Positions 52,699-61,810 are shown, counted from the first letter of the stretch. The stretch is 64,000 bases of DNA from CAZAXU01 sp964489245 (GCA_964489245.1 CAZAXU010000001.1:1-64000); one strand, 5' to 3'. Notes: a model not told the origin generated them from the sequence alone. Program-made: numbers and translations.

Positions 52699-52706
52699 TA
52701 ACTTTG
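52699..52706 (+). promoter_or_regulatory. -7 box of the TPR gene, close to the start
   Basis: TAACTTTG ends 5 bases before the ATG at 52712, which implies a leaderless or nearly leaderless mRNA, as at 1501-1508. Confidence 0.4.
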
Positions 52707-52711
52707 TGCTT

Positions 52712-54514
52712 ATGAAGTTTTATACATGCATTGTCATTTTTCTTTTCTCGTTTTCAATTTATGCTCAAAATCCGGAGTTGGCAAAAAAGTATTTGGACGA
52801 GGGAAATTTGAATAAGGCGATTTATGAATATGAGTTGTTGTATAAGCAAGCGCCTTATAACGAAAACTATTTTCAGGCTTTGATAAAGGCGTATCAATCT
52901 GCAGAGAAATATGATATCTCCGGAAAACTTATCGAAGCAAAAATGAAAAAAACAAGGACAAATAAGCCATATCTTTGGGTTTATTTGGGCTATAATTATC
53001 AGTTGCAAAAAGACAGTATCAAAGCGAGAAAATATTATGATAAAGCCATTCATGCGGCTATTAAAAAACCATTTTTTATCTATTCGGTCGGGAACGCTTT
53101 TATGAAGCACTATTTGTTAGACGATGCTTTAAAGGTCTATGAAACTGCTGTTCAAAAAGACAATAATTCGAATCATTTTTACCAAATTGCTCAAATCTAT
53201 GCTGAGAAAAATATGCTTGAGCAAATGTTTGTAGCTTATTTGGAAATAATCAAGAGAAATCCTAAATCAGATGCCAGAGTGAAATATTATTTTGCACGAT
53301 ATATCAGTCAGGATGTGGCAAATGAAGCAAATCAAATTCTCAAAGATCTGTTAATCAACGAAATTAAACTCAATCCGCAACCGCAATGGTACAGACTCTT
53401 GCATTGGCTCTACGTGCAACAAAAAGAATATAAAAAGGCTTTTCTGCAACTCAAAAGCCTATACAGACAAGAACAAGCAGGCATCAGTGAGATTTATCAT
53501 TTGGCAAATACGGCAAAATACAGTAAGAAATATGATGAAGCCAAAAGAATTTATAAATTTGTCGTGAAGGAAGATAAAACACAGATTTTCAGTGAATTGA
53601 GTAAATTAGCTTTGTTAAAAATCGACACAAGAAATCTTTTAAGTAAAACACGGAAGCAAGAAATAATGCAACAATTTGAGACTTATATTAAGGAAGAATG
53701 GAGTCAAAGAAATAAAATATCCTTACAGCTTCAATATGCGGATTTTTTGGCTTTTCATTTCAATCAATCCGAAAAAGCTTTGTCTATATTAAAAAACCTT
53801 TCAAAAATCAATATGCCCAAAAGACAACGTGCATTGCTAAAGATGAAACAAGCGGACATTTTGTTGTATAAAAATCAGTTCAACCAAGCGCTGATTCTTT
53901 ATACACAAGTGCAACAAGATTTTCCAAATAATGAGTTATCCTATAAAGCAACCTATGATATTGCAAGAGCCTCGTTTTTTCAGGGAGACGTAGAATGGGC
54001 ACATGATCAGCTCAAGGCGGTTAAATCCATAGCGAGTGATTTAATTGCCAATGATGCACTTGACTTGGATTTGGTGATTATCAACAATAAAGAGCAAGGC
54101 GACACTTTGCATACGGGACTCAAAAAATTGGCGCGTGCCAAGTTTGAAATTTTTAGAAAAAATCCGGAGAAAGCCATTCAAATACTCGATAGTATCAATC
54201 GAGAATTTAAGGGACAACTCATCCAAGACGACGCGCTTTGGTTGCAGGCAAAAATTTATGAGCAACAGCAAAAATTTGATTCAGCCATGAAAAATTATCA
54301 GATGATTATGAGCATTGAAACAGAAAATTTTTTCAAAGATGATGCGTTGTTCAGAATGGCATATATCAGTGAAAACAAATTGGGAGACGAAGAAACAGCA
54401 AAGAAACTATATAAAAAAATCATCATGGAATACCCCGGGAGTTTTTGGTTTACGGATGCGCGTGTGCGTTTCAGAAAGCTGCGGGGCGATAATCCGGAAA
54501 ATATACAGAATTGA
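52712..54514 (+). CDS. Exported tetratricopeptide-repeat protein
   Basis: A 600-residue protein from the ATG at 52712 (MKFYTCIVIFLFSFSIYAQ signal peptide). It is made of repeated helix pairs: ELAKKYLDEGNLNKAIYEYELLYKQAP (about 20-46), KPYLWVYLGYNYQLQKDSIKARKYYDKAI, FIYSVGNAFMKHYLLDDALKVYETAV, and C-terminal units such as DALWLQAKIYEQQQKFDSAMKNYQMIM and DALFRMAYISENKLGDEETAKKLYKKIIMEYPGSFW. TPR arrays bind other proteins; this one would act in the periplasm. An ATG 48 bases upstream was rejected because it precedes the signal peptide and the -7 box. The stop lies at the edge of a dispersed repeat. Confidence 0.85.
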   Translation: MKFYTCIVIFLFSFSIYAQNPELAKKYLDEGNLNKAIYEYELLYKQAPYNENYFQALIKAYQSAEKYDISGKLIEAKMKKTRTNKPYLWVYLGYNYQLQKDSIKARKYYDKAIHAAIKKPFFIYSVGNAFMKHYLLDDALKVYETAVQKDNNSNHFYQIAQIYAEKNMLEQMFVAYLEIIKRNPKSDARVKYYFARYISQDVANEANQILKDLLINEIKLNPQPQWYRLLHWLYVQQKEYKKAFLQLKSLYRQEQAGISEIYHLANTAKYSKKYDEAKRIYKFVVKEDKTQIFSELSKLALLKIDTRNLLSKTRKQEIMQQFETYIKEEWSQRNKISLQLQYADFLAFHFNQSEKALSILKNLSKINMPKRQRALLKMKQADILLYKNQFNQALILYTQVQQDFPNNELSYKATYDIARASFFQGDVEWAHDQLKAVKSIASDLIANDALDLDLVIINNKEQGDTLHTGLKKLARAKFEIFRKNPEKAIQILDSINREFKGQLIQDDALWLQAKIYEQQQKFDSAMKNYQMIMSIETENFFKDDALFRMAYISENKLGDEETAKKLYKKIIMEYPGSFWFTDARVRFRKLRGDNPENIQN

Positions 54515-54605
54515 AAAAGTCGGATGATTATGAGTTTAAAGGAGAAAGTTCGTAAAGTTGAAAGTTTATAAAGTTGGAGAGCAAAATGATTCTGAAAGTT
54601 ATAAG
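54512..54605 (+). repeat. Dispersed intergenic repeat, copy B
   Basis: Matches 7474-7565 in block order (ATGATTATGAGTT, AAAGGAGAAAGTT, ATAAAGT, AATGATT) with roughly 80% identity by eye. It begins at the stop codon of the TPR gene. A weaker, reverse-oriented likeness (AGGAGAAAG, TTATAAAGTTG) is seen near 62461-62510. Confidence 0.65.
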
Positions 54606-54692
54606 TTATCATCCCATGTTTACAAAATAATACAAATTAGTGTAAATTGAAATGATGTTTAATAAAGAAAGGTAAAGAGAATAAATTGAATA

Positions 54693-56150
54693 ATGATGAA
54701 ATATAAATATATGAAAAAACTATCAATTTTTGCTTTTCTGCTGATTTTTCAGGCATGTAGCTCACAGCAAATCAACCAAAAACCAATTGTAAAAAAATTG
54801 TCTGCGTTGGAAATTTTTAAGAACACTCCTGTTCTGAAAGGTGCTCATATAGGCGTTTCCATCATAGATTTGGAAACAGGAAAAACACTTGTGTCGGAGC
54901 AGGCTAATCAGAATTTGGCGCCTGCATCTAATTTGAAAATACTCTATACACTGACAGTTGTTGAAAAATTCGGAGAATCTTTTCGGTATAAAACAAGTCT
55001 TTTCCAAGATGGTGAAGTGAAAAACGGAACTTTGTTTGGCAATTTGATTTTTTCTCCAAGTGGCGATCCTAGTTTTGCATCCTTGAAATTTGACGAGAAT
55101 TACAATGAATATATCACATCGATTATTTCTAAAATTAAGAAAAAAAATATTAAAAAAATACAAGGCAATATTATCATGCAACTCAGAGGATGGCGCTATC
55201 CGGCACCCGGAAGTTGGCCGATTGAAGATATAGGGAATTATTATGGCACCGGCGCATGGAATTTCAATTTTAGAGACAACAAAGCAGATGTTTATCTGGA
55301 GCGCAATGAGCAAGCGGGGCAAACAACCCGAGTGGTGAAAATTGTTCCGGATATTCCCGGATTTGAACTAATTTCAAAAGTGAAAACTGCTGCAGCAGAC
55401 ACAGATGACGAAGCCTATGTTTTTGGCGCTCCCTATATGATGAAACGTTATATTCTCGGCACAATCCCTGCGGGGAAAGGCAATTTCAAGATTAAAGCCG
55501 GCATTCCGAACCCTCCTATGTCTTTTCTGAAAATTTTTCAAAAAAGATTGAAAGATGCAGGAATCTCATCAGAAAAAATTCTTGTTGAATATGAACAAAA
55601 AAAATATGACAAACTCATTTGGAAACATCAGTCAAAACCTTTGTTGGAGTTGGCAAAAAAAACCAACGATTATAGTTTGAATCATTTCAGCGAAGCCTTT
55701 GCTTGGTTGCTGATTCAAGGAGACAAACCTGCTGCGGGCTACTTGAATAAAGAAGAAATCAATCGGTTTTTTAAGGCATATGGTTTTGAAGGAGCAGACT
55801 TGGAAGACGGATGTGGTTTGGCTCCCGATAATTTGGTGCATCCAAAACAAATGACCAACTTTTTGAGATTGATGACACAAAAGTTGGGAAGAGACAGGGT
55901 TTTGGACATTTTACCTCATGGCGGCGAAGACGGCTATGCCAAATATTTTTTAAAAAATTCTCCGGTTCAGAAACAAGTATGGGTTAAAAGCGGCTCTGTG
56001 AGCAAGGTGAGAAACTATGTCGGAATTTTTAAGGGGAACTCGGGTAGATATTATGCATTTTCGGTGATGTCTAATATGTTTGTGGGAAAACATAAAGATG
56101 TGAGAATTGCCATTGAAAAATTGGTGGAAAATTATATCAAGCAATTATAA
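54693..56150 (+). CDS. dacB: D-alanyl-D-alanine carboxypeptidase/endopeptidase, PBP4 type
   Basis: A 485-residue lipoprotein (signal MKKLSIFAFLLIFQAC; the ATG at 54711 is an alternative start). The three penicillin-binding motifs are present: SNLK (S79-K82), SLN (S328-N330) and KSG (K432-G434). A long insert between the first and second motifs is typical of class C PBP4. It trims or opens peptidoglycan cross-links in the periplasm. Lipid anchoring is unlike E. coli DacB, which is soluble. A DUF3109 gene follows 130 bases later with its own promoter. Confidence 0.92.
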   Translation: MMKYKYMKKLSIFAFLLIFQACSSQQINQKPIVKKLSALEIFKNTPVLKGAHIGVSIIDLETGKTLVSEQANQNLAPASNLKILYTLTVVEKFGESFRYKTSLFQDGEVKNGTLFGNLIFSPSGDPSFASLKFDENYNEYITSIISKIKKKNIKKIQGNIIMQLRGWRYPAPGSWPIEDIGNYYGTGAWNFNFRDNKADVYLERNEQAGQTTRVVKIVPDIPGFELISKVKTAAADTDDEAYVFGAPYMMKRYILGTIPAGKGNFKIKAGIPNPPMSFLKIFQKRLKDAGISSEKILVEYEQKKYDKLIWKHQSKPLLELAKKTNDYSLNHFSEAFAWLLIQGDKPAAGYLNKEEINRFFKAYGFEGADLEDGCGLAPDNLVHPKQMTNFLRLMTQKLGRDRVLDILPHGGEDGYAKYFLKNSPVQKQVWVKSGSVSKVRNYVGIFKGNSGRYYAFSVMSNMFVGKHKDVRIAIEKLVENYIKQL

Positions 56151-56255
56151 GCATAATACATCTGAATCTTACCACTTTTTCATTTGTGTTATTCATAAGT
56201 AATTTATGTAATGGTTTTTAAAATTCAACACCATTTATCGTATGAAATAATATTC

Positions 56256-56263
56256 TATTTTTG
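56256..56263 (+). promoter_or_regulatory. -7 box of the DUF3109 gene
   Basis: TATTTTTG lies 16 bases before the ATG at 56280. Confidence 0.4.
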
Positions 56264-56279
56264 TTCAAATTTTTAAAAG

Positions 56280-56852
56280 ATGTTTCAACTGGGAAAGACT
56301 TTAGTAACTGAGGATTTGTTTGAGAAAGAATTTGTGTGCAATTTGAACGCCTGCAAGGGAATCTGTTGCGTAAAAGGTGATTCCGGCGCACCGCTTTTAG
56401 AGGAAGAAAAAAAGATTTTAGACAAAATATTTGATCGAATAAAACCTTATTTGAACGGTTCCGGTATTGCCGCCATTGCACGGCACGGCAAATATGTGAT
56501 TGACAAACAAGGAGATTTGACCACACCGTTGGTCAATGAAAAAGAATGTGCTTATGTTGTGCGAGATGAAAAAGGAGTCTATCAATGTGGTATTGAAAAT
56601 GCTTATAACGCCGGTAAAATAGACTGGAAAAAACCTATTTCTTGTCATCTATATCCCATTCGCGTGAAAGATTTTACAGAATTTCAAGCGGTGAATTATG
56701 ATAGCTGGGACATTTGCAGTGATGCCTGTATATTAGGCAAGCAATTGCAAGTGCCACTATATCGATTTTTAAAAGAACCCCTAACCAGAAAATTCGGAGA
56801 AAATTGGTATAACGAAATTGAGATTATTGCGCGAGAATATTATAAAATATAA
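56280..56852 (+). CDS. DUF3109 family protein
   Basis: A 190-residue cytoplasmic protein with a Cys-rich set: CNLNACKGICC near residues 22-32, then CAYVV, YQCGIENAY, ISCHLYPIRV and DICSDAC. The family is widespread in Bacteroidota, and its Cys spacing suggests a zinc or iron-sulphur site; the YxxxxCxxHxYPIRV part resembles proteins of the YkgJ-like CxxCxxCC zinc family. Function unknown. Length is typical. Confidence 0.88.
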   Translation: MFQLGKTLVTEDLFEKEFVCNLNACKGICCVKGDSGAPLLEEEKKILDKIFDRIKPYLNGSGIAAIARHGKYVIDKQGDLTTPLVNEKECAYVVRDEKGVYQCGIENAYNAGKIDWKKPISCHLYPIRVKDFTEFQAVNYDSWDICSDACILGKQLQVPLYRFLKEPLTRKFGENWYNEIEIIAREYYKI

Positions 56853-56860
56853 TTTTGTCT

Positions 56861-56868
56861 TATATTTG
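56861..56868 (+). promoter_or_regulatory. -7 box of the DUF3078 gene
   Basis: TATATTTG lies 20 bases before the ATG at 56889. Confidence 0.5.
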
Positions 56869-56888
56869 CGTTTTAAACAACTATTAAA

Positions 56889-57746
56889 ATGAAAGAAATG
56901 AAAAAAATTATGATTATAGCTTTGTTGATGATTGGATTTATATCACAAGCTCAAGATGACAAAAAAGAAGAAGTAAAAGAAGGCTGGAACAATGAAGGAA
57001 ATATTAGTTTGATGTTCAATCAAGCCTCTTTTAGTAACTGGATCAAAGGAGGTGAAAACTCAATTGCCGGAAATGCGCTGATTAACTACAACTTTAATTA
57101 TAAAAAAGCGACATCAATTTGGGATACCAAAGTGATTGCCGCTTATGGTTTAAGCAAGATTTCAGATTTAACCAAAAAAACAGATGATCGTTTTGAAATT
57201 AACTCCGTTTACGGAAAGCAAGCGTCAAAAACTTGGTACTATTCCTTCTTTGGAGATTTTAAAACGCAATTTTCAGATGGTTATGATTATAAAGTGACGC
57301 CAAAAGCAACCACTTCAAAACTTTTTGCTCCGGCATATCTAAGTTTTGGTCCGGGAATGTTGTGGAAAAAACATGACAATCTGAAAGTGAATTTTGCACC
57401 CTTAACTTCAAAAATGACTTTTGTGATGGATGATGCACTTTCTGCCGCGGGCGCTTATGGTGTTGACCCCGGAAAAAATTCAAGATACGAATTAGGTATG
57501 GCAATCAATGGATATTATAAATTTGATTTGATGAAAAATATTTCTGTTGAAAATATTCTAGGCTTATATACAAACTATTTAAAAAACCCACAAAACGTCG
57601 ATGTGGATTATCAATTAAATCTAGTTGCCGCAATCAATAAATATATTTCTGCCAACTTGGGTTTTCATACACTGTATGATGATGATGCTTTGCAAGAAAT
57701 TCAATTTAAAGAAATATTCGGTTTAGGATTTAATGCCAAGTTCTAG
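56889..57746 (+). CDS. DUF3078 family outer-membrane-type protein
   Basis: A 285-residue exported protein with signal peptide (MKKIMIIALLMIGFISQAQ). The GNISLMFNQASFSNWIKGGENSIAGNALINYNFNYKKATSIWDTKVIAAYG block is the DUF3078 signature. Alternating strands with aromatic ends and a terminal Phe (GLGFNAKF) suggest a small beta-barrel of the outer membrane. Role unknown. It is followed by a strong bidirectional terminator. Confidence 0.88.
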   Translation: MKEMKKIMIIALLMIGFISQAQDDKKEEVKEGWNNEGNISLMFNQASFSNWIKGGENSIAGNALINYNFNYKKATSIWDTKVIAAYGLSKISDLTKKTDDRFEINSVYGKQASKTWYYSFFGDFKTQFSDGYDYKVTPKATTSKLFAPAYLSFGPGMLWKKHDNLKVNFAPLTSKMTFVMDDALSAAGAYGVDPGKNSRYELGMAINGYYKFDLMKNISVENILGLYTNYLKNPQNVDVDYQLNLVAAINKYISANLGFHTLYDDDALQEIQFKEIFGLGFNAKF

Positions 57747-57766
57747 TTAACAAAAAAATAAATATC

Positions 57767-57797
57767 AAACCCCCGATGAATATTTTGTCGGGGGTTT
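57767..57797. terminator. Bidirectional terminator
   Basis: AAACCCCCGA and TCGGGGGTTTTT are perfect arms around an 11-base loop, between convergent genes. Confidence 0.92.
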
Positions 57798-57802
57798 TTG
57801 TT

Positions 57803-58384
57803 TTAAATTAATTTAAGTATTTTCTTTCCATGAGTTTGATAGCCGGCACTTTTTGATGCGGAATTTTGCAAAATGATATTTTTTAATGCCGGATGTATCC
57901 ACTCATAATTTTCCAAAGGAATACATCCAAAATAATAAAGTGTGTCCATCGTATAAACTTGTGATGCTATTTTGTAGTTTCCAATCATCCAATCAAATCC
58001 GGTTTCAACAATCCGCTCGATATATTTATGTTCAAGATGATGAATATATATGAGTTTTTTTTGTTTCATATAGGCGGTGGCCAAGCATTGGCAAATTTTT
58101 GCAATTGGTCGTATGGCGCTGTCGTTTTTTAGAAGATAGAGATTTTTAGTGAAAAAATCCAGATGTGGAAACAACCAGTTTAGATTTTTTTCTAAAACAA
58201 ACTCCAAGATCCAAGCGGCTTTGTAGTGATATTTATATTTAACCTTAAAAACCAAATCCAATAAATCCTTAAAATATTCGGGATGCTCAATAATATATTC
58301 AGCGGCTTTCAGTCTGTTTTTACGTTGTGCCGTACCCATTTGGTCAATAAGTGTTTGAATTGATATTTTTTCCGATTCGGGCAT
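57803..58384 (-). CDS. HEAT-like helical protein of unknown function
   Basis: A 193-residue all-helical protein. Helix pairs such as RKNRLKAAEYIIEHPEYFKDLLDLVF, KYHYKAAWILEFVLEKNLNWLFPHL and DSAIRPIAKICQCLATAYM look like HEAT-repeat pairs. Flavobacterial homologues, from memory, are sometimes labelled adenylosuccinate lyase by transferred annotation; nothing here supports lyase activity. It lies 18 bases after the BtpA/SgcQ gene on the same strand, so it may be in that operon. Confidence 0.7.
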   Translation of the reverse strand: MPESEKISIQTLIDQMGTAQRKNRLKAAEYIIEHPEYFKDLLDLVFKVKYKYHYKAAWILEFVLEKNLNWLFPHLDFFTKNLYLLKNDSAIRPIAKICQCLATAYMKQKKLIYIHHLEHKYIERIVETGFDWMIGNYKIASQVYTMDTLYYFGCIPLENYEWIHPALKNIILQNSASKSAGYQTHGKKILKLI

Positions 58385-58402
58385 AACGACTATAAAAATA
58401 AT

Positions 58403-59212
58403 TTAGGATCGTAATTTGTTTACTTTTTCCATAAAGTTATGAATGCGTTTGGTGTCTATTTCGTTTTTCCAATAAGCATTTTTCTTGAAATATGAACCGA
58501 CAATCATGGCGTCAGAGACGGGAAGAAAAGTGCTAAGATTATCAATATTTACACCGGATCCTATAAAAACGGGCAGTTTTGTATTTTTTTTCACGGATTT
58601 CACTTCTGATAAATCTGCCATTGTTCCGGTATGCATTCCGGTGACAATCAATCCGTCAGACAAGAAAAACTCGGCTGCACGGGCAATTTCTGCAATATTC
58701 AAATCTGCAGTAATAGCATGAGAGCTGTGTTTCTTTTTTATATCCGTGAAAACAGCAATATGTTCCGCTCCAATTTGTTTTCTATAGCGCAGAAGTTCTG
58801 CGGCTTGACTGTCAATGTAGCCTTCATCTGCCAAATGTCCGAAGACAAAACCTTCTGCTCGGATAAAATCGGCACCGGATGTGTTTGCGGCAGCCAGAGC
58901 GGCTTTATTAGCACCTGCCAAGATTTGGATGCCCAGAGGCAAAGAAGTCTCTTTTTTGACCAGAAAAGCAATGAGCCCCATGATGTCGGAAATCTCATGC
59001 CCTACCTCGTTTTTTTGATAAGGAATATCATGCATATTTTCAATCATCAATGCATCAATGCCTGCATTTTTATATAAAACGGCTTCTTCAACAGCTTTGT
59101 CAATGATGGCATTGATATCGTTTTGATATCGAGGCGTTCCGGGCAAAGCCTGAACATGAATCATTCCGATAATTGAGTGTTTTTGTAAAAAAATAGAATC
59201 AAATTTGCGCAT
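58403..59212 (-). CDS. BtpA/SgcQ family protein (TIM-barrel-like)
   Basis: A 269-residue protein. IGMIHVQALPGTPRY at 15-29, AVEEAVLYKNAGIDALMIENMHDIPY, PLGIQILAGANKAALAAANTSGADFIRAEGFVFGHLADEG and LIVTGMHTGTMADLSEV are all strong matches to BtpA/SgcQ. The family is linked to photosystem I biogenesis in cyanobacteria and to sugar gene clusters in enterobacteria (sgc), with no proven enzymatic reaction. Here it is divergent from pseudouridine salvage genes across an 86-base spacer, which hints at a role in sugar-phosphate or nucleoside metabolism. Confidence 0.9.
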   Translation of the reverse strand: MRKFDSIFLQKHSIIGMIHVQALPGTPRYQNDINAIIDKAVEEAVLYKNAGIDALMIENMHDIPYQKNEVGHEISDIMGLIAFLVKKETSLPLGIQILAGANKAALAAANTSGADFIRAEGFVFGHLADEGYIDSQAAELLRYRKQIGAEHIAVFTDIKKKHSSHAITADLNIAEIARAAEFFLSDGLIVTGMHTGTMADLSEVKSVKKNTKLPVFIGSGVNIDNLSTFLPVSDAMIVGSYFKKNAYWKNEIDTKRIHNFMEKVNKLRS

Positions 59213-59219
59213 TATGCTG

Positions 59220-59232
59220 TACTTTTAAAGTA
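59220..59232. promoter_or_regulatory. Palindrome in the BtpA/psuK divergent region
   Basis: TACTTTTAAAGTA is a 13-base palindrome with a one-base centre, 8 bases upstream of the minus-strand start. It may be an operator; no box of the TAnnTTTG type was seen for either gene. Confidence 0.3.
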
Positions 59233-59298
59233 TGTAAATGTATAAAAATTAGGTCAATTTGCCAATATCTCGTAAATTTATCGAAAATTATTTTACTT

Positions 59299-60225
59299 AT
59301 GTATTTGCACAAAAAATTGTGTGTGGTTGGCGCTTCAAATATTGATATAACAGGATTTACAAGAGACAAACTGATCTATCAAGATGCAAATATCGGTAGT
59401 ATGAAGACAAGTTCGGGGGGAGTTGGAAGGAATATAGCGGAAAATTTGGTTCGTTTGGGTTTTGATGTTAATTTGATCAGTGTTTTTGGTGATGATCCTT
59501 TGAGTTCTTATATCATTGACTCATGTAGAAATCTGAACATCAGAATTGACGATAGTCTTTTTCTCAAAAATTCATCCGCAGCAACATTTTTGGCGATTAT
59601 GGACGAGCATAATGATTTGGCAGTTGGCATTTCGGCAATGGGTGTTTACAATAAAATTTCCGATGATTTTATCTTATCAAAATTAGAGACACTTCAAGCG
59701 GCAGATTTGGTTGTTTTGGAAACCAATATGCCAAAAAAAATATTGCAAACCATTGTAAATCACGCTCCTGACAAAAAATATGTTGTAGACACGGTTTCCG
59801 GAAAAAAAGCTTTAAGAGTGAAAGATATTTTATCAAAATTATACATACTCAAAACGAATCTTTTGGAAGCTCAAATGCTGAGTGATATTAAAGTTGAAAA
59901 TGAATCGGATTATGACAGGCTGATACAATTTTTTCTGAATAAAGGTGTCAAAAATATATTCATCACTTTGGGAAAAGATGGCGTTGTTTATGGAAACCAT
60001 CAATTGATTCACATGAAAAAACCTATTGTTTCAGTAGTGGTAAACACCATTGGAGCAGGCGATTCTTTTGTTGCCGGTCTGATTTGTGCGGATGCTTTAG
60101 GATTGGATATAGACAAAATGGCAATTTATGGCATGGCAAGCGCAAGCATAAACGTAGCTCATGAGTTGGCGGTATCTCCTGAAATGAAGCTTGAAAATAT
60201 TAGAAAAATTATAGAAAATGAATAA
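59299..60225 (+). CDS. psuK: PfkB-family carbohydrate kinase, probable pseudouridine kinase
   Basis: A 308-residue ribokinase-fold kinase. The N-terminal GASNIDITGFTRDKL and SSGGVGRNIAENLVRLGFDVNLISVFGDDPL motifs and the C-terminal NTIGAGDSFVAGLICADALG (catalytic Asp in GAGDS) are complete. Its overlap by 8 bases with pseudouridine-5'-phosphate glycosidase points to phosphorylation of pseudouridine. Without the neighbour it would be called only a PfkB kinase. Confidence 0.9.
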   Translation: MYLHKKLCVVGASNIDITGFTRDKLIYQDANIGSMKTSSGGVGRNIAENLVRLGFDVNLISVFGDDPLSSYIIDSCRNLNIRIDDSLFLKNSSAATFLAIMDEHNDLAVGISAMGVYNKISDDFILSKLETLQAADLVVLETNMPKKILQTIVNHAPDKKYVVDTVSGKKALRVKDILSKLYILKTNLLEAQMLSDIKVENESDYDRLIQFFLNKGVKNIFITLGKDGVVYGNHQLIHMKKPIVSVVVNTIGAGDSFVAGLICADALGLDIDKMAIYGMASASINVAHELAVSPEMKLENIRKIIENE

Positions 60226-61135
60226 ATATCTAGATATACACCCTGATGTTGAAGCGGCGTTAAAAAATCAACAGCCCGTGGTTGCTTTGGAATCGACCAT
60301 TATTTCTCACGGCATGCCTTATCCGAGAAATTATGAAACTGCCAAACGTGTAGAGGATGAAGTGAGAAAATATGGAGCAATTCCGGCAACAATAGCCTTG
60401 TTGGATGGAAAAATAAAAATAGGTTTGTCGGACAAAGAAATTGAATTTTTAGCAAAACAAGCTACTCATGTGATGAAAACAAGCCGTAGAGATATGGCTT
60501 ATGTGTTGGCAAATGCTTTGTCAGGAGCAACAACTGTTGCAACCACTATGATTGCAGCACAATTGGCAGGCATCAAGGTTTTTGCAACCGGCGGCATTGG
60601 CGGCGTGCATAGAGGCGCACAAGAAAGTTTTGATGTTTCTGCAGATTTGCAAGAATTGGCAAACACCAAAGTGGCTGTGGTTTGTGCCGGAATAAAATCT
60701 ATTTTGGATTTAGAATTGACTTTGGAATATTTGGAAACTTTAGGGGTGCCGGTTTTGGGCTATCAAACAGATGAACTGCCGGCTTTTTATACCAGACATA
60801 GTGGTTATAAACTCAATTTTCAGATGAACTCTCCTGAAGAAATTGCCCGATTGCTAAGGGTGAAATGGGATTTGAACCTCAAGGGAGGCGTGGTGATTGC
60901 CAATCCTATTCCCGAAGCATATTCATTGGATTTTGAAGAAATGACACAAGCAATAAATTTGGCACTTAAGGATCAAAAAGCTAAAGGGATTAGAGGAAAA
61001 GAAAGCACACCTTTTTTGTTGGCGAAGGTCAAAGAATTGACTCAAGGTAGAAGTTTGGATGCCAATATAGCCTTGGTATTGAATAATGCTAAATTGGCGG
61101 CACGAATTGCTGCAGCATATGTAAAAAATGTTTAG
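60218..61135 (+). CDS. psuG: Pseudouridine-5'-phosphate glycosidase
   Basis: A 305-residue enzyme that splits pseudouridine 5'-phosphate into uracil and ribose 5-phosphate. The opening VVALESTIISHGMPYPRNYETAKRVE, the HVMKTSRRDMAYVLAN segment (with the catalytic Lys), ATGGIGGVHRGAQESFDVSADLQEL and KSILDLELTLEYLETLGVPVLGYQTDELPAFY are all diagnostic. Together with PsuK it recycles pseudouridine from RNA turnover. A hairpin terminator follows at 61141. Confidence 0.95.
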   Translation: MNKYLDIHPDVEAALKNQQPVVALESTIISHGMPYPRNYETAKRVEDEVRKYGAIPATIALLDGKIKIGLSDKEIEFLAKQATHVMKTSRRDMAYVLANALSGATTVATTMIAAQLAGIKVFATGGIGGVHRGAQESFDVSADLQELANTKVAVVCAGIKSILDLELTLEYLETLGVPVLGYQTDELPAFYTRHSGYKLNFQMNSPEEIARLLRVKWDLNLKGGVVIANPIPEAYSLDFEEMTQAINLALKDQKAKGIRGKESTPFLLAKVKELTQGRSLDANIALVLNNAKLAARIAAAYVKNV

Positions 61136-61140
61136 CATTT

Positions 61141-61180
61141 AAAATTCAAACCCTGTCAATTTGACAAGGCTTGAATTTTT
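61141..61180 (+). terminator. Terminator after psuG
   Basis: Imperfect long hairpin: AAAATTCAA pairs with TTGAATTTT and an inner CC-TGTCA with TGACA-GG, followed by Ts. Confidence 0.75.
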
Positions 61181-61243
61181 AATAAATTTGGTTTTGAATG
61201 TAAAATTAACAAGATTTGGTATGGTGATAATATACTCTTGACA

Positions 61244-61810
61244 CTAGATAAGTGTTTGAATGTTAGTGGTAAATAGTTTAACGGCAATTGCCAAAAGAAT
61301 TACACCAAAAACTTTACGGATGATATCAATACCGGATTTTCCGATAAGTCGTTCTATTTTTCCGGAAGATTTTAAAACGGCATAAACAAAAATCATATTC
61401 AGAATAATTGCCACGGCAATATTGATCGTTTGAAATTCTGCTCTAAGCGTTAGAATAGATGTCAAACTTCCTGCTCCTGCAATGAGCGGGAATGCCAAAG
61501 GAACCACTGAAGCGGTTTCGGGAGCGTCATCGTGAAACAGTTTGATGCCCAGAATCATTTCAATGGCAAGGAAAAATAAGATAAAAGAACCGGCAACGGC
61601 AAATGAGCCTACGTCAATTCCAACCAAATTGAGAATTTCCTTTCCTAAAAAAAGAAATAAAATCATGATTAAAGCAGCAACACTTGAGGCTTTTTCAGAT
61701 TGAATGTGTCCTACTTTTTTTCTCAAGTCGATGATAATCGGAATACTGCCGATAATATCGATAACGGCAAATAAAACCATAGTAGCGGTAAAGATTTCTC
61801 TGAAATTCAT
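61244..61810 (-). CDS. MarC family integral membrane protein
   Basis: A 188-residue protein from the ATG at 61810 (MNFREIFTATMVLFAVIDIIGSIPIIIDL). Six hydrophobic segments and the VIDIIGSIPIII and VPLAFPLIAGAGSLTSILTL motifs mark the MarC/UPF0056 family. Despite the name it is not an established drug-resistance protein, and its transport substrate is unknown. The -7 box TACATTTG lies on the minus strand at 61831-61838, 20 bases before the ATG. Confidence 0.9.
   Translation of the reverse strand: MNFREIFTATMVLFAVIDIIGSIPIIIDLRKKVGHIQSEKASSVAALIMILFLFLGKEILNLVGIDVGSFAVAGSFILFFLAIEMILGIKLFHDDAPETASVVPLAFPLIAGAGSLTSILTLRAEFQTINIAVAIILNMIFVYAVLKSSGKIERLIGKSGIDIIRKVFGVILLAIAVKLFTTNIQTLI

Larger units (their letters stand above)
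52295..52711. other. Intergenic stretch with one small reverse-strand gene
   Basis: Between the tadA terminator and the TPR gene the only coding signal is a 47-codon reading frame on the minus strand (52368-52511). The rest, from about 52512 to 52698, is AT-rich without visible structure apart from the -7 box of the TPR gene. Confidence 0.5.

Noticed and set aside
57803..58384. Adenylosuccinate lyase
   Set aside because: The name is, from memory, attached to some homologues, but the protein is under 200 residues, all-helical and lacks the lyase signature.
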